A stretch of 64,000 nucleotides of DNA from Muribaculaceae bacterium (GCA_023663365.1 JAMPHP010000001.1:792967-856966); one strand, 5' to 3'; counted from the stretch's first letter, positions 9,303 through 18,034 are shown. The notes: a model not told the origin generated them from the letters alone. A program made the numbers and translations.

Positions 9303-11230
9303 GGTTGGGTCAGGTTTATGGTTCTGTCGAAAGCGCCGTGCGCGTCGTAGTCGGCGCTCCACACCGGATGCACATAGTGTAGGTTGCGAGGAAGGGCTGC
9401 CGTAGAAGCGGCCACCTCGTAGTCGGCAAGATTTTCTTCAAAAGCGTAGACCTCCACACCCTTGTTTACGAGAGCGTAGAGAAGCGGGAACACCCCGATG
9501 CCTGCACCGATGATGCGCACGCGGCGCACGTCGGGGCTCTCGCCGTCGATGAGCGGGGCATATTCGGGGAGGCGTCGCAGCTCTGCTTTGGCGCGGCTCA
9601 CGATGTGCCAGCCACGCCATGCGTACTTGTAGAGCACGAGGCTGCGGAAATAGGTCGCCGTCTCGCGCTCGTGCTCGATCTCGGAGTAGGCCGTGCGGAT
9701 GGTGCGGCGCAGCAGCGAGGCGCGCTCGCGCATCTCCAGCCCCTGAAGGCTGTCGAAGCTCACACGCGGCAGGATGCGCAGCGTGAGGTGCCCCTTGCGG
9801 AACATGAAATCTTCCTTAGGCAGATAGTGACCTACGCCGTGGAGCACCATAGGCACGATGTCGAGCCCCAGCTCCTGCGCGAGGTAGAAAGCACCCTGGC
9901 GGAAACGGAGGATGGAGCAGTCGGCCGAGCGTGTGCCCTCGGGAAAGACTACTATCGAGTAGCCCTTTGCGACGAGCTCCTTGAGCTTCGGGCCTATCAC
10001 CTCCATGCCGAGCGACACGGGCAGGTAGTCGGCGTTGTGGATGATGGTGCCGTAGAAGGCGTTGTTCCACACGCGGTCGTTGGTGAGGAATATGAGGCGC
10101 GGGTCGAGTGCGATGAGAGTGGGCAGGTCGAGGTGCGACTGATGGTTGCACACAATCAGTGCGGGGCGGTCGAGGCTCTCGCCTGCGGGGTTTTCATAGG
10201 AAACTTTTGCTCCGGGGAAGCGCACTACGAGCCAGTTCGATATCCAGCGCAACATGCGGTGGTAGCGCAGCTTGTTGTGCTCGTCGGGCTTGTAAATCTT
10301 GAAGAATACCGATGCCAAGGGCTTGAACACCACCAGCGACCAAAGGCCGAAGATGGAGATGCCGTAGATTGAGCGCGAGATGCGCCCCAGTGTGGCTGCT
10401 GCCTCGCGGCGCTCACCCTTACGGTGAGTGAAGGCTTTGACCTCGGCTCTGAACGGCTTGCGCTGCTTCATATACTGCACGGCGCGCACCGGCAGGCCAT
10501 AGGCAATGGCACCGACGCACAGCACGGTGTTGAGGATGCTTATGCGGGTGAAGTCGAGTGCCGGGCGGAAGTGTGACACGCGCTCTTTCTGAGGCGGATA
10601 GTATACTTTGATGGGTATAGGCAGCAGCTCCACGCCGTGCCATGAAGCCAGCACCATGAGCTCGAGCTCGGCCTCGTAGCGGCTCGTGAGCAAGCCAAGG
10701 CCACGCAGGCGGTGCAGGGGATAGGCGCGGTAGCCGGTCTGAGTGTCGCGCAGGCGTCGGCCTGTCTGCACGGCAAACCAGAAGTTTGAGAATTTATTTG
10801 CAAAAGAGCTCTTGCCGTTGATGTCGACATTGCTGAGGTCGCGCTCGCCAACAACCAGAGCTCCGGGATGCTCAACCACAGCCTTGACGAAGACCGGGAT
10901 GTCGTCGGCATAGTGCTGGCCGTCGGAGTCGATGGTGATGGCATAGTCGAAGCCACGCTCCAGGGCACGCCTGAATCCGCTGCGGAGGGCATGGCCTTTG
11001 CCGGCGTTGGCGGGGTAGCTCACCACATCAATGGCCTTACCGAAAGACGCCAGAATATCGGCGGTGCCGTCGGTGCTGCCGTCGTTGACCACAATCACGT
11101 CGTGGCACCACTCGAGCACATCGCTTACGACGCGGCCGAGCGTGGCGGCATTATTGAATGTTGGCACCACCACGCACACCTTGCGGGCGCGGGCTGTAGA
11201 TTTGCATATATCCTTGTCGACGCTGCTCAT
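9299..11230 (-). CDS. Bifunctional family 2 glycosyltransferase - acyltransferase fusion
   Basis: 643 residues. Residues 17-230 are a GT-A type family 2 glycosyltransferase (VVVPTFNNAATL, then VVNDGSTDGT and TIDSDGQHY for nucleotide-sugar/metal binding, later TQTGYRAY). Residues ~330-500 are a lysophospholipid-type acyltransferase with NHQSHLD at 362-368 and FPEGTRS at 429-435. The last ~110 residues contain a GxGxG motif (IIGAGIGVFP) and resemble the tail of the MMPL-acyltransferase fusion. Such two-domain proteins occur in aryl polyene clusters and probably build the lipid or glycolipid head group to which the polyene is attached. Overlaps neighbours by 4 bases on both sides. Confidence 0.9.
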   Translation of the reverse strand: MSSVDKDICKSTARARKVCVVVPTFNNAATLGRVVSDVLEWCHDVIVVNDGSTDGTADILASFGKAIDVVSYPANAGKGHALRSGFRRALERGFDYAITIDSDGQHYADDIPVFVKAVVEHPGALVVGERDLSNVDINGKSSFANKFSNFWFAVQTGRRLRDTQTGYRAYPLHRLRGLGLLTSRYEAELELMVLASWHGVELLPIPIKVYYPPQKERVSHFRPALDFTRISILNTVLCVGAIAYGLPVRAVQYMKQRKPFRAEVKAFTHRKGERREAAATLGRISRSIYGISIFGLWSLVVFKPLASVFFKIYKPDEHNKLRYHRMLRWISNWLVVRFPGAKVSYENPAGESLDRPALIVCNHQSHLDLPTLIALDPRLIFLTNDRVWNNAFYGTIIHNADYLPVSLGMEVIGPKLKELVAKGYSIVVFPEGTRSADCSILRFRQGAFYLAQELGLDIVPMVLHGVGHYLPKEDFMFRKGHLTLRILPRVSFDSLQGLEMRERASLLRRTIRTAYSEIEHERETATYFRSLVLYKYAWRGWHIVSRAKAELRRLPEYAPLIDGESPDVRRVRIIGAGIGVFPLLYALVNKGVEVYAFEENLADYEVAASTAALPRNLHYVHPVWSADYDAHGAFDRTINLTQP

Positions 11231-11592
11231 CGATATTTGAATATGAGCGACAATTTGGTGTATATCACATCGTTGTGGACCACTTCCACATTTACCTTGC
11301 AGCCCTCCGGCAGCTCCGTGAGCTTACGGAAAGCATAGCACACCACAGGCGTGGCGAGCGGGTCGATTACGGTGAGGAACTTGGCGTTGGTTACCTCGGT
11401 GAGCTGCACCTCGCGGCCTGTGAGGCGCTCAAGCAGCTCCGAGGCCACGGCTATGATGCACACGCCGGGAGTGACGGGGCGCTCGGGGAAGTGAGCCTTG
11501 TATATGGTGTCGGCGGCGTTGAGGCTGATGGTGAAAGTGCGGCTTTCAGCATCGTATGCGTCGACTGTATATAGATTATCGTTGAGTGTCAT
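11227..11592 (-). CDS. 3-hydroxyacyl-ACP dehydratase-like hotdog protein
   Basis: 121 residues. The motif HFPERPVTPGV (His34) matches the FabA/FabZ active-site helix signature HFPgxPvxPGv. Single hotdog domain of normal length. In the APE pathway a dehydratase removes water after each KS/ketoreductase cycle to leave the conjugated double bond; two different hotdog dehydratases act together in characterised systems, and a second candidate lies at 17591-18034. It overlaps the downstream glycosyltransferase by 4 bases and the upstream secreted protein by 17 bases. Confidence 0.85.
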   Translation of the reverse strand: MTLNDNLYTVDAYDAESRTFTISLNAADTIYKAHFPERPVTPGVCIIAVASELLERLTGREVQLTEVTNAKFLTVIDPLATPVVCYAFRKLTELPEGCKVNVEVVHNDVIYTKLSLIFKYR

Positions 11593-12052
11593 TTTCTTCT
11601 GATTGGTTGGTAGTCAGGGGAGAAAAGGAGTAGGTGAGATGTCGGCGCGAGTTCTCTATGGTGCAGACATCCACGGTGCGGTGCAGCACGTAGTCGTGCT
11701 TTTTCTTATAAGGTGTGAGGTAGAGCACATGCAGGCAGTACTTGATGTCCTCGCGGAGCACGCGCCTGATATACCATTTGTCGAGAAAGGATACCACGCT
11801 GAGCAGCTTTACCTTGCGGCTTGCCTTGTCGTAGCGGAAGTCGAGGGCCGAGATGCCGAAGCTGTTGATCATGCTGCCTGTGATTGCATCGTCGCTCTCA
11901 CTCACTATCATGATGCCCGAGAGGTAGGCTTTGCCGGTGTCGAGCGAGAAGTTGTAGCGCTGCACACTGTGAGCCGCCTCGCCGGTGTCGGCGGAGCGGA
12001 GGGGGGCCACGCAGAGCGCCAGCAGGCTAACGAATAGTAAAAAGGCTCTCAT
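11576..12052 (-). CDS. Small secreted protein of unknown function in the APE operon
   Basis: 158 residues. It starts with a signal peptide (MRAFLLFVSLLALCVAPLRS) and has no Cys in lipobox position, so it is probably periplasmic. The mature part is rich in aromatic and basic residues (for example SVVSFLDKWYIRRVLRED and LYLTPYKKKHDYV). I recognise no domain. It lies directly after the LolA-like gene (26-base overlap) and before the dehydratase, a position where aryl polyene operons often carry a small envelope protein. A role with the LolA-like carrier in moving the product is plausible but is inference from position only. Confidence 0.7.
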   Translation of the reverse strand: MRAFLLFVSLLALCVAPLRSADTGEAAHSVQRYNFSLDTGKAYLSGIMIVSESDDAITGSMINSFGISALDFRYDKASRKVKLLSVVSFLDKWYIRRVLREDIKYCLHVLYLTPYKKKHDYVLHRTVDVCTIENSRRHLTYSFSPLTTNQSEENDTQR

Positions 12053-12665
12053 CTACTGCTTTATCGATGGTGATGTTTTTCAGCTTGATATCGGTGTGGT
12101 CGCCGTTTTTCTCGTAGAGCTTGATTTCGGAAATCATCTGCTTGCTCCGGTCGAAGCAGAGCACAATCTTGGCGAACATGCCGCGGAGCTCCTTCTTGCG
12201 GGGCACGAGCGTGACTTCCCATGCAGCAGGCGACTCCGCTACGGAGGTGGTGAAATCGGCCGGCGACGAGAGCGCTTTTCCCGTGACGGTGTTCATCATG
12301 ATCCGCGCCACTTCCTTGAAAATCTTGTTGGAGTTTGTGTCGATGATGTCGCGGCGCTTTTCGTTGCCGACGTATACCTTGGTGCCGTTGAACACCGAGA
12401 GGTAGCTGTAGGGCTTGACGTACTCCCAGCGCAGCCTGTCGGGTCGCTGATATGTCATGCGGCCTTCCGACACCATTTTGTCGCTCAGGAGCGACAGATA
12501 CTTTGTCTGCACGAAGTCGCACTGCATGGTGCGCATGGCCGAGGCCGCGCTGTTGAGCTTCTCCAGCACTTCCTTCTCGCGGGCGCCGCTGAGTGTGGCG
12601 GCGGCAGCCGAGATGCCGAGCAGGATGCAGAGAGCAAAGAGAGAGAATATTCGTTTCATAGTCAT
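12027..12665 (-). CDS. LolA-like outer-membrane lipoprotein/lipid carrier
   Basis: 212 residues with a signal peptide (cleavage near residue 23 after SAAAA). An internal ATG two codons downstream is an alternative start. The body has the LolA/LolB pattern: an amphipathic helix with CDFVQTKYLSLLSDKMVSEGRM, then RPDRLRWEYVKPYSYLSVFNG, and a long series of beta strands ending in SLFTIR. APE clusters typically contain a dedicated LolA paralogue thought to ferry the aryl polyene lipid through the periplasm after MMPL export. It begins 7 bases after the EamA-type gene. Confidence 0.87.
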   Translation of the reverse strand: MTMKRIFSLFALCILLGISAAAATLSGAREKEVLEKLNSAASAMRTMQCDFVQTKYLSLLSDKMVSEGRMTYQRPDRLRWEYVKPYSYLSVFNGTKVYVGNEKRRDIIDTNSNKIFKEVARIMMNTVTGKALSSPADFTTSVAESPAAWEVTLVPRKKELRGMFAKIVLCFDRSKQMISEIKLYEKNGDHTDIKLKNITIDKAVDESLFTIR

Positions 12666-12672
12666 GTGTGAG

Positions 12673-13029
12673 TTATTTCGCTGCCACGACGATGCAGCCG
12701 GTCATGATGAGAGCCACGCCGATCCAGCGGTTCAGCGAGATGCTCTCGTGAAGGAATACTATAGCCATCACCATGGCGAAGATGTAGCTCAGGCTCACCA
12801 TGGGGTATGCCTGGCTGAGGGGGAAGTGCTTGAGGATATACATCCAGAGCACGGAGCCGCCGCCAAAGAGGATGCCCGATAGCAGAAACCACCAGTTGGT
12901 GAGCATATCGCCCCAGAAGCGGGCTGTCCAGCCGAAAGGCGGCATACGCTCGAGGGCTATCTTGAGCGTCATCTGCCCGGCCGAGAGTGCCAGGCTCTGT
13001 ATTACAGATAATATGAGCAGCTGCCACAT
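12673..13029 (-). CDS. Small EamA/SMR-type membrane protein
   Basis: 118 residues from ATG at 13029-13027, which begins directly with a membrane helix (MWQLLILSVIQSLALSAGQ). A longer frame to 13095 would run into the upstream gene and add non-hydrophobic sequence. Four predicted helices, a half-size EamA/small multidrug resistance protein resembling the ArnE/ArnF flippase subunits, which act as dimers. Placed between the KS-like protein and LolA, it may flip a lipid intermediate or precursor. Transported substrate unknown. Confidence 0.82.
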   Translation of the reverse strand: MWQLLILSVIQSLALSAGQMTLKIALERMPPFGWTARFWGDMLTNWWFLLSGILFGGGSVLWMYILKHFPLSQAYPMVSLSYIFAMVMAIVFLHESISLNRWIGVALIMTGCIVVAAK

Positions 13030-13036
13030 GGAAGTG

Positions 13037-14038
13037 TCAGATCTTACGGAGTTTGACGATAGACCACGAGCTGCCGGCCCGGTTGAGGCATACAATCTCG
13101 GTGAGGTCGCGCACCTCGGTGCCGCTTACGCATGCGTGAGCGGGGGCATACCCTTGGCGCAGCATGGTGGCGGCGGCATAGAAGCCGAGTGCAGAGGCAG
13201 AAAAACCGGCACCGAAGAAGTCGTACTTCAGGATAGCCCGGGGCTCGCAGGGAAGGGCGCTTATTACCTCGGCCGATACGGCGTCGAGCGCTTGTGCGGC
13301 AGCGTTGCCGATAAGGACAGCAGTGTCGGGGCCGGCGTCGCAGCTCTCGGCTACGAGGTTGGCCGACGGACGATGCAGTAGCTTGACATCCACCACTTCG
13401 GCAAAAGCTTTGCCGCCTGTATTCTCGGCCGAAAGGATTGCCGACACCGATGCCTCGCTGAACAAAGGCACTTGCGGGTAGAGCTGCTGGGCCACCAAGG
13501 CCATGAAAGGAGTGAGCTCATCGTGCGCTCCCACCAGTGCGCTGCTTATCCTGCCGAGCCGCAGCTGCAGCCATGCGTCGAAGAGTGCGCTCTCGAAGGA
13601 GAGGCTGTTCTGCGAGTAGGTGTTGTTGTAGCCGTGGCACTTGAGGATGATGGCAATGAGCGAGCTTATGGTGTTGTGGGTCGACTGCATGAAGAGCGTG
13701 GGCTTGAGGCACTGCTCACCGTAGCGGCTCAGGTCGATGAGGAACTTCTCGGAATTTTCGGCACAGCCCATCGCCGTGCCTGTGATGATGGCGTCGGGCT
13801 GCTGTATGCCCGAGGCGTTGAGCGCCGAAATCGACGTGCACACGGCACGCTTGAGAATACGGCTCATGCGTCGCGCCTCCGAGGGCACGATATACTCGCG
13901 GGTGTCGGGCTCCAGGGCACGGGCGAAGCTCGCTTCGTAGCGCTCGGGCGCGAGCATCCACTCATCGCACAGAGGTTTCTGGCATGATACCTGCGATGCC
14001 GACAGTATGTAGCACTTATTGCGACTCATCGGTGTCAT
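13037..14038 (-). CDS. Beta-ketoacyl synthase-like protein without catalytic Cys (chain-length-factor-like)
   Basis: 333 residues, short for a ketosynthase. It has thiolase-fold sequence similarity (THNTISSLIAII, SSALVGAHDE and a C-terminal region with YDFFGAGFSASALGFY) but the position where KS enzymes have the nucleophile (ACaS) reads NSLSF, so Ser replaces Cys, and the HGTGT and GHT His motifs are not present. Non-catalytic KS partners are known in type II PKS and APE systems, where they dimerise with an active KS and set chain length. The active partner is probably the adjoining gene at 14035-15231, with which it shares a 4-base overlap. Confidence 0.82.
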   Translation of the reverse strand: MTPMSRNKCYILSASQVSCQKPLCDEWMLAPERYEASFARALEPDTREYIVPSEARRMSRILKRAVCTSISALNASGIQQPDAIITGTAMGCAENSEKFLIDLSRYGEQCLKPTLFMQSTHNTISSLIAIILKCHGYNNTYSQNSLSFESALFDAWLQLRLGRISSALVGAHDELTPFMALVAQQLYPQVPLFSEASVSAILSAENTGGKAFAEVVDVKLLHRPSANLVAESCDAGPDTAVLIGNAAAQALDAVSAEVISALPCEPRAILKYDFFGAGFSASALGFYAAATMLRQGYAPAHACVSGTEVRDLTEIVCLNRAGSSWSIVKLRKI

Positions 14039-15231
14039 GGTTTTGAGAATATCAGTGTGGTGTCGTTTCCACCGAAGCCGAATGAATTTTTCACGATATG
14101 CTTCAGCTCTACACCCTCAACGGTGGTCTTGACCGGCTCGGCACCCTTCTTGATGGGATTTGCGAATCCGAGGTTGGCCGGCAGGAAAGAGCCCTGCATG
14201 GCAAGCAGGCTTAGCACGGACTCAATGGAGCCCGAAGCGCTTGTGGTGTGCCCGGTGAGCGGCTTGGTGGATGAGAAGGGGGGCAGTGCGTCGTGCCAGA
14301 TGCGCTCCATGGCAGTGAGCTCGCACACGTCGTTGTTTGGCGTGCCGGTGCCGTGGGTGTTGATATAGCTGATGTCGGAGGGCTTGAGCCCGGCCATGGC
14401 GAGGGCGGCGCTCATGGAGCGGAAGGGCCCTTCGCCGTTGTCGGAGCCGGCGGTCTGGTGGAAGGCGTCGCAGGCGTTGGCATAGCCCGAAAGCACAGCA
14501 ATGGGCTCTACGCCGCGCCTGCGTGCCGACTCCTCGCTCTCAATGACCAGAAAGGCCGCACCTTCGCCGAGGTTGATGCCGGCGCGGTCGCGGTCGAATG
14601 GCCGGCAGCGCTCGCTGTCGAGAATCATGAGGGTGTTGAAGCCGTTGACGTGGAAGCGTGAGAGAGCCTCGCTGCCGCCTGCCACGGCCACGTCGATGAG
14701 CCCGGCCTTGATCATGTCGGCTCCGAGAGCTATGGCATTTGCTGCGGAAGAGCACGCGGTGGAAGAGGTGGTGACAGTGCGGAAGCGGCCGATGGCGTCG
14801 GCGGTAAGGACAGTGGAGGTGCCGCAGCTCACACTGCGCATCTGCACCACGTCGTCGCAGCAGGCGTTGCTCTCGAATACTTTGTCGAAGAACATCTCGG
14901 TGCGGTCCATGCCACCGACGGTGGTGCCGCTGATGAATGCGGCACGTGCGATGTCGGCCTCGGAGAGCTTTGCCGAGGCTACGGCTTCGCGCCCGGCTAT
15001 TATGCCCATGAGCACTGTGCGCAGCTCGCTTTCCGGCTCGTCGGCGTCGGTGAGGTCGGCCATCTGAGCGTTGGTGAGCCGTACTTCGCCCACGGGCAGA
15101 TGAGTGAGCCCTGTGGCGAGATAGCTCACCGGGGCCACGCCGCTGCGCCCCTTGCGGAGGGCATCGGCCGTGGCCTCGACGCCGGTGCCGAGGGCCGAGA
15201 TTATACCGAAGCCTGTCACTACCACCCGCAT
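14035..15231 (-). CDS. Beta-ketoacyl-ACP synthase (FabF/APE type)
   Basis: 398 residues with a complete catalytic triad: Cys160 in STACSS, His293 in NTHGTGTPNND, His328 in TGHTTSASG. The C-terminus NSFGFGGNDTTLIF is typical of FabF/KASII-like enzymes. It should condense malonyl-ACP with the growing aryl polyene. It is directly upstream of the Cys-less KS-like protein, with a 4-base overlap, an arrangement like KS-alpha/chain length factor pairs. It starts 4 bases after the second ACP. Confidence 0.92.
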   Translation of the reverse strand: MRVVVTGFGIISALGTGVEATADALRKGRSGVAPVSYLATGLTHLPVGEVRLTNAQMADLTDADEPESELRTVLMGIIAGREAVASAKLSEADIARAAFISGTTVGGMDRTEMFFDKVFESNACCDDVVQMRSVSCGTSTVLTADAIGRFRTVTTSSTACSSAANAIALGADMIKAGLIDVAVAGGSEALSRFHVNGFNTLMILDSERCRPFDRDRAGINLGEGAAFLVIESEESARRRGVEPIAVLSGYANACDAFHQTAGSDNGEGPFRSMSAALAMAGLKPSDISYINTHGTGTPNNDVCELTAMERIWHDALPPFSSTKPLTGHTTSASGSIESVLSLLAMQGSFLPANLGFANPIKKGAEPVKTTVEGVELKHIVKNSFGFGGNDTTLIFSKP

Positions 15232-15235
15232 GGCA

Positions 15236-15493
15236 CTACTTCTTGCGGTTTTTGCTCACGTAGTCGGCAATAGTGCGCACGGAGCCGAAGATAGCCTTGC
15301 CTTCGGCGGGGTTGGCGAGTTTGATGCCGTACTCGCGCTCGAGGAGCACGATGAGCTCGAGGGCGTCGATGGAGTCGAGGCCGAGGCCTTCGCCGAAGAG
15401 AGCTGCGTCGGTGTCGATGTCGGCAGCGGTGAGATCCTCAAGGTTGAGGGCTTCGATAATCTGGTTTTTGAGGTTGAGTATCAGTTCGTCCAT
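15236..15493 (-). CDS. Acyl carrier protein, second copy in the operon
   Basis: 85 residues. Phosphopantetheine site GLGLDSIDALEL with Ser41, acidic helical protein of normal ACP size. It differs strongly from the other ACP (19016-19258), so the two may carry different intermediates, as the two ACPs of aryl polyene clusters are thought to do. Next to it are a KS (downstream) and a truncated KS-like gene (upstream). Confidence 0.93.
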   Translation of the reverse strand: MDELILNLKNQIIEALNLEDLTAADIDTDAALFGEGLGLDSIDALELIVLLEREYGIKLANPAEGKAIFGSVRTIADYVSKNRKK

Positions 15494-15511
15494 TGCTTTA
15501 TGGTTGAAGTT

Positions 15512-16045
15512 TTATTGTTTAATGAGCCGGAAGTCGGCTGTGAAGTCGTTGTCGTTTTCATATTCAACCCATCCGGCGATTACTGCGGAGGGCTGTGATG
15601 TGGTGAAGAGCTCGGCCACGATTGCGTCGATTTCGCCACGGTCGCAGCTGTCGAGGATATAGAATGAGCTTTCGCCGAAGATTTTGTGTCGGATGGCGAT
15701 TTCGCCGGTGGCGATGTTGGCCAGGGTGTAGACGAATATCGCCGGCGAGGGGAAGTAGTTGTCGGCGCTCAGGGTGTCCTGGTAGTGGCGGTCGGTGGTG
15801 AGCGAGCCGCTGCGGTTGAAGAGCACTATCGCGGCGCTCTCTTTCTCGGCTTGCCCGAGCTTGGCAAGGAGCAGTTCGGCGGCGAGGAAGGCCACCTTGC
15901 ACAGGCCGTCCATCTTGAAGAATTTGGGGTAGTCGCCGGCGATGCTGCGGTAGAGCTCTGCGAGGCGCACTGGAGCCTCGGCGGTGCAGCGACCGTCGAC
16001 GAAAGCTCCGGCAGGGCTAAGCTTTACTTCTGAAATGGTAGTCAT
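15512..16045 (-). CDS. Truncated KS-like protein (thiolase-fold fragment) of the APE/flexirubin cluster
   Basis: 177 residues. The stretch NYFPSPAIFVYTLANIATGEIAI matches the region of ketosynthases before the active site (the nPs.F..tl.N...G.iAi pattern is used in KS-like proteins), and SIAGDYPKFFKMDGLCKVAF fits the N-terminal half. The catalytic Cys and both His motifs are absent and the protein stops after about half a KS fold. It is intact as a reading frame and coupled by ATGA to the full KS upstream, so it is a conserved small partner rather than a decaying gene. Role unknown; perhaps structural or regulatory for the KS. Confidence 0.72.
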   Translation of the reverse strand: MTTISEVKLSPAGAFVDGRCTAEAPVRLAELYRSIAGDYPKFFKMDGLCKVAFLAAELLLAKLGQAEKESAAIVLFNRSGSLTTDRHYQDTLSADNYFPSPAIFVYTLANIATGEIAIRHKIFGESSFYILDSCDRGEIDAIVAELFTTSQPSAVIAGWVEYENDNDFTADFRLIKQ

Positions 16046-17175
16046 AGCTCACCTCCTTTGCCGTAGGCTATGCCGGCGTTTGAGCCGCCGAAGCCCGATA
16101 ATATTTTTATAAATGATGAACCTTTTGCCTCGCGGGGCTCTGCCGATACGTCGGGCGGGAAGGATGTGCCTGCGGCAGAGTAGCCTCGGGTGGCGGGCAC
16201 GGTGCCGCGGTCGAGGGCGTGCATCGAGAGCACCGTCTCAAGCACTCCGGCAGCTCCGAGGGTGTGGCCGTAGTATCCTTTGAGGCCACACAGGGGCAGC
16301 CCGGTGAGGCCTGCGCGATTGATGGCGATAGCTTCCATCTCGTCGTTGTAGGGCGTGGCGGTGCCGTGTGCGTTGACGAAGGCGAGCTCGTCGGGGTCTA
16401 TGCTGCCGAGGATGTCGCGGAGCACGCGATATGAGCCTTCGCCGGTGCGGGAGGGGCCGGAGATGTGGTTGGCGTCGTTGTGGATGGATGAGGCGAGATA
16501 TTGCCACCGGCCCGATTCGGCTTCGGGGCGAAGGCCGAGCACGATGGTGGCGGCAGCTTCGCCGAGGTTGAGGCCGGTGCGGTCTTTGTCGTAGGGCTTG
16601 CACGCTTCGGGGCTGAGGGCTTTGAACGACTGGAAGCCCGATACGATGAACTTCGAGAGCACGTCGGCACCGACCACTATGGCCGTGTGGTAGCGACCCG
16701 AAAGGAGGGCGCGCACGGCGGCAATCTGCGCGCAGACGCCCGATATGCAGGCGTTGGAGGCCACGATGGGCGTGTTGGTATTGCCTAACCGGCGGGCTAT
16801 GCGGGCCGCCGATGTCGCGATGTAGGCGCGAGGGTCGCGGCGGTCGGCTTCGAGGGTGTCGACATTGCCTTTTGTCGACGACAGCACGAGCACGCAGCCG
16901 CTGTCGGAGGGGTCGACGTCGGTGCCCTCGATAGCGGAGAGGACCGACAGCAGGCAAAGCCGCTCGAAGAAGGTGTAGTCGGCGGAAATGCCGGCCTTGG
17001 CGCAGGCCTTGTCGACCTCGGCACGGTCGAGGAGCGAGCCGAAGAAGGGCTCGGGCAGCCCGAAGGCATCGGCGTGCAGCTCAAGGCGGCTGCGACCGTG
17101 GGCCACGGCGTCGACGTTGGCCGCGGTGCTCATTCCGAGCGGTGATATGATATTGTCGGCGATCTTGACTATCAT
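16042..17175 (-). CDS. Beta-ketoacyl-ACP synthase, second catalytic copy
   Basis: 377 residues from ATG at 17175-17173; the ATG overlaps the TGA of the upstream thioesterase (ATGA), and the start MIVKIADNIISPLG matches the KS N-terminus. A longer frame reaching back to 17526 is only antisense-style read-through of the thioesterase. Catalytic residues: Cys143 in SNACISG, His270 in NAHGTATPYND, His304 in YGHTLGAAG. C-terminus ILSGFGGSNAGIAY. Probably initiates or extends the polyene chain. Confidence 0.9.
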   Translation of the reverse strand: MIVKIADNIISPLGMSTAANVDAVAHGRSRLELHADAFGLPEPFFGSLLDRAEVDKACAKAGISADYTFFERLCLLSVLSAIEGTDVDPSDSGCVLVLSSTKGNVDTLEADRRDPRAYIATSAARIARRLGNTNTPIVASNACISGVCAQIAAVRALLSGRYHTAIVVGADVLSKFIVSGFQSFKALSPEACKPYDKDRTGLNLGEAAATIVLGLRPEAESGRWQYLASSIHNDANHISGPSRTGEGSYRVLRDILGSIDPDELAFVNAHGTATPYNDEMEAIAINRAGLTGLPLCGLKGYYGHTLGAAGVLETVLSMHALDRGTVPATRGYSAAGTSFPPDVSAEPREAKGSSFIKILSGFGGSNAGIAYGKGGEL

Positions 17176-17594
17176 TTCATTACCTCCCATTTTTCTTTCC
17201 ACGCGCGGTAGAACGGCGGGTTGTCCCACACGAGGCTGTAGTCGGCATCCATAAATACCTGCACCGAGCGGCCGGTGGCGATGACAGACCCGTCGGTGCG
17301 GTCGAAAATCTCGTAGTCGAATACTATCTTTGCCGACTCGGTGGGCACGTAGGTGATGCGCACGGCGGCCGCCTGGCCGTAGACCAGCGGCTTCTTGTAC
17401 TTGAAGTTGAGCTCCACCAAGGGGGCGTAGTAGCCGTTGCCGAAGATGTCCATGTAGCCGAGGCCGTAGTCCTTGCCGAACGCCTCGCGGGCATCCTCGA
17501 AGTAGAGCGGGTAGGAGCCGTGCCACACGATGTTCATCGAGTCGACCTCGCTGAAGCGCACCTCAAAATCTTTCGTAGAGCTCAGTTTCTTCAT
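17172..17594 (-). CDS. Hotdog acyl-ACP/CoA thioesterase (4-hydroxybenzoyl-CoA thioesterase family)
   Basis: 140 residues. The N-terminal motif EVRFSEVDSMNIVWHGSYPLY (shortened: Asp18, then YFEDAR) is the signature of 4HBT/YbgC-type thioesterases, in which the Asp is catalytic. Length normal. APE clusters carry a thioesterase of this type, possibly for editing stalled chains or releasing the polyene. Overlaps with the dehydratase upstream and the KS downstream are 4 bases each. Confidence 0.87.
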   Translation of the reverse strand: MKKLSSTKDFEVRFSEVDSMNIVWHGSYPLYFEDAREAFGKDYGLGYMDIFGNGYYAPLVELNFKYKKPLVYGQAAAVRITYVPTESAKIVFDYEIFDRTDGSVIATGRSVQVFMDADYSLVWDNPPFYRAWKEKWEVMK

Positions 17595-18034
17595 GCCTGT
17601 GTACTTTCTGCTTCACTGATGGCTATTTTCATCTCACCCTCGGCGATGGTCTCGCCGCCTGATACTACGGTGGCGCGCACCAGTGTCATGCCGAATACCT
17701 CCTCGAGGGTGGTGATGGTGGTGACGAGGGTCTCGCCGACAGCCGGGCAGCGGTTGATGCTCAGCCTGCGCACGGCACCTATGAAGCCGAGCTGGATGCC
17801 TTTCTTAAGGATATACTTGTTGACATAGCCTATTCGTGCGGCACAGGTCTGTGCTATGTTCTCGATGATGCCGGAAGGTGTGAACACGCCGCCGTCGACG
17901 AAGATATTGCCTTCGCTCACGGTGGTGCGGGTCTGCGTCGTGTCCATGTCGAAGTGGGTGAGTGAGCCCACCATCACGAATGGTTCGCGCTGCGGGAGGA
18001 GTTCGTGTATGTCGATCTTGCTGAAGTCCATCAT
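17591..18034 (-). CDS. Hotdog 3-hydroxyacyl-ACP dehydratase of the APE type
   Basis: 147 residues. The N-terminus HELLPQREPFVMVGSL is the FabZ-like opening (LLPhR.PfvlvD), and FTPSGIIENIAQTCAA is the central helix with the conserved Glu58 and Ala-Gln. The FabZ catalytic His position seems to read Asn43 (GNIFVDGG), as in the divergent predicted dehydratase family found in aryl polyene clusters. Probably works with the FabZ-like protein at 11227-11592. ATGA overlap with the acyltransferase upstream. Confidence 0.82.
   Translation of the reverse strand: MMDFSKIDIHELLPQREPFVMVGSLTHFDMDTTQTRTTVSEGNIFVDGGVFTPSGIIENIAQTCAARIGYVNKYILKKGIQLGFIGAVRRLSINRCPAVGETLVTTITTLEEVFGMTLVRATVVSGGETIAEGEMKIAISEAESTQA

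Noticed and set aside
9303..9362. N-terminal extension of the CrtI-like protein to an ATG at 9362
   Set aside because: Adds an Arg-rich segment and a 64-base overlap; GTG at 9302 matches the operon's overlap pattern and the paralogue.
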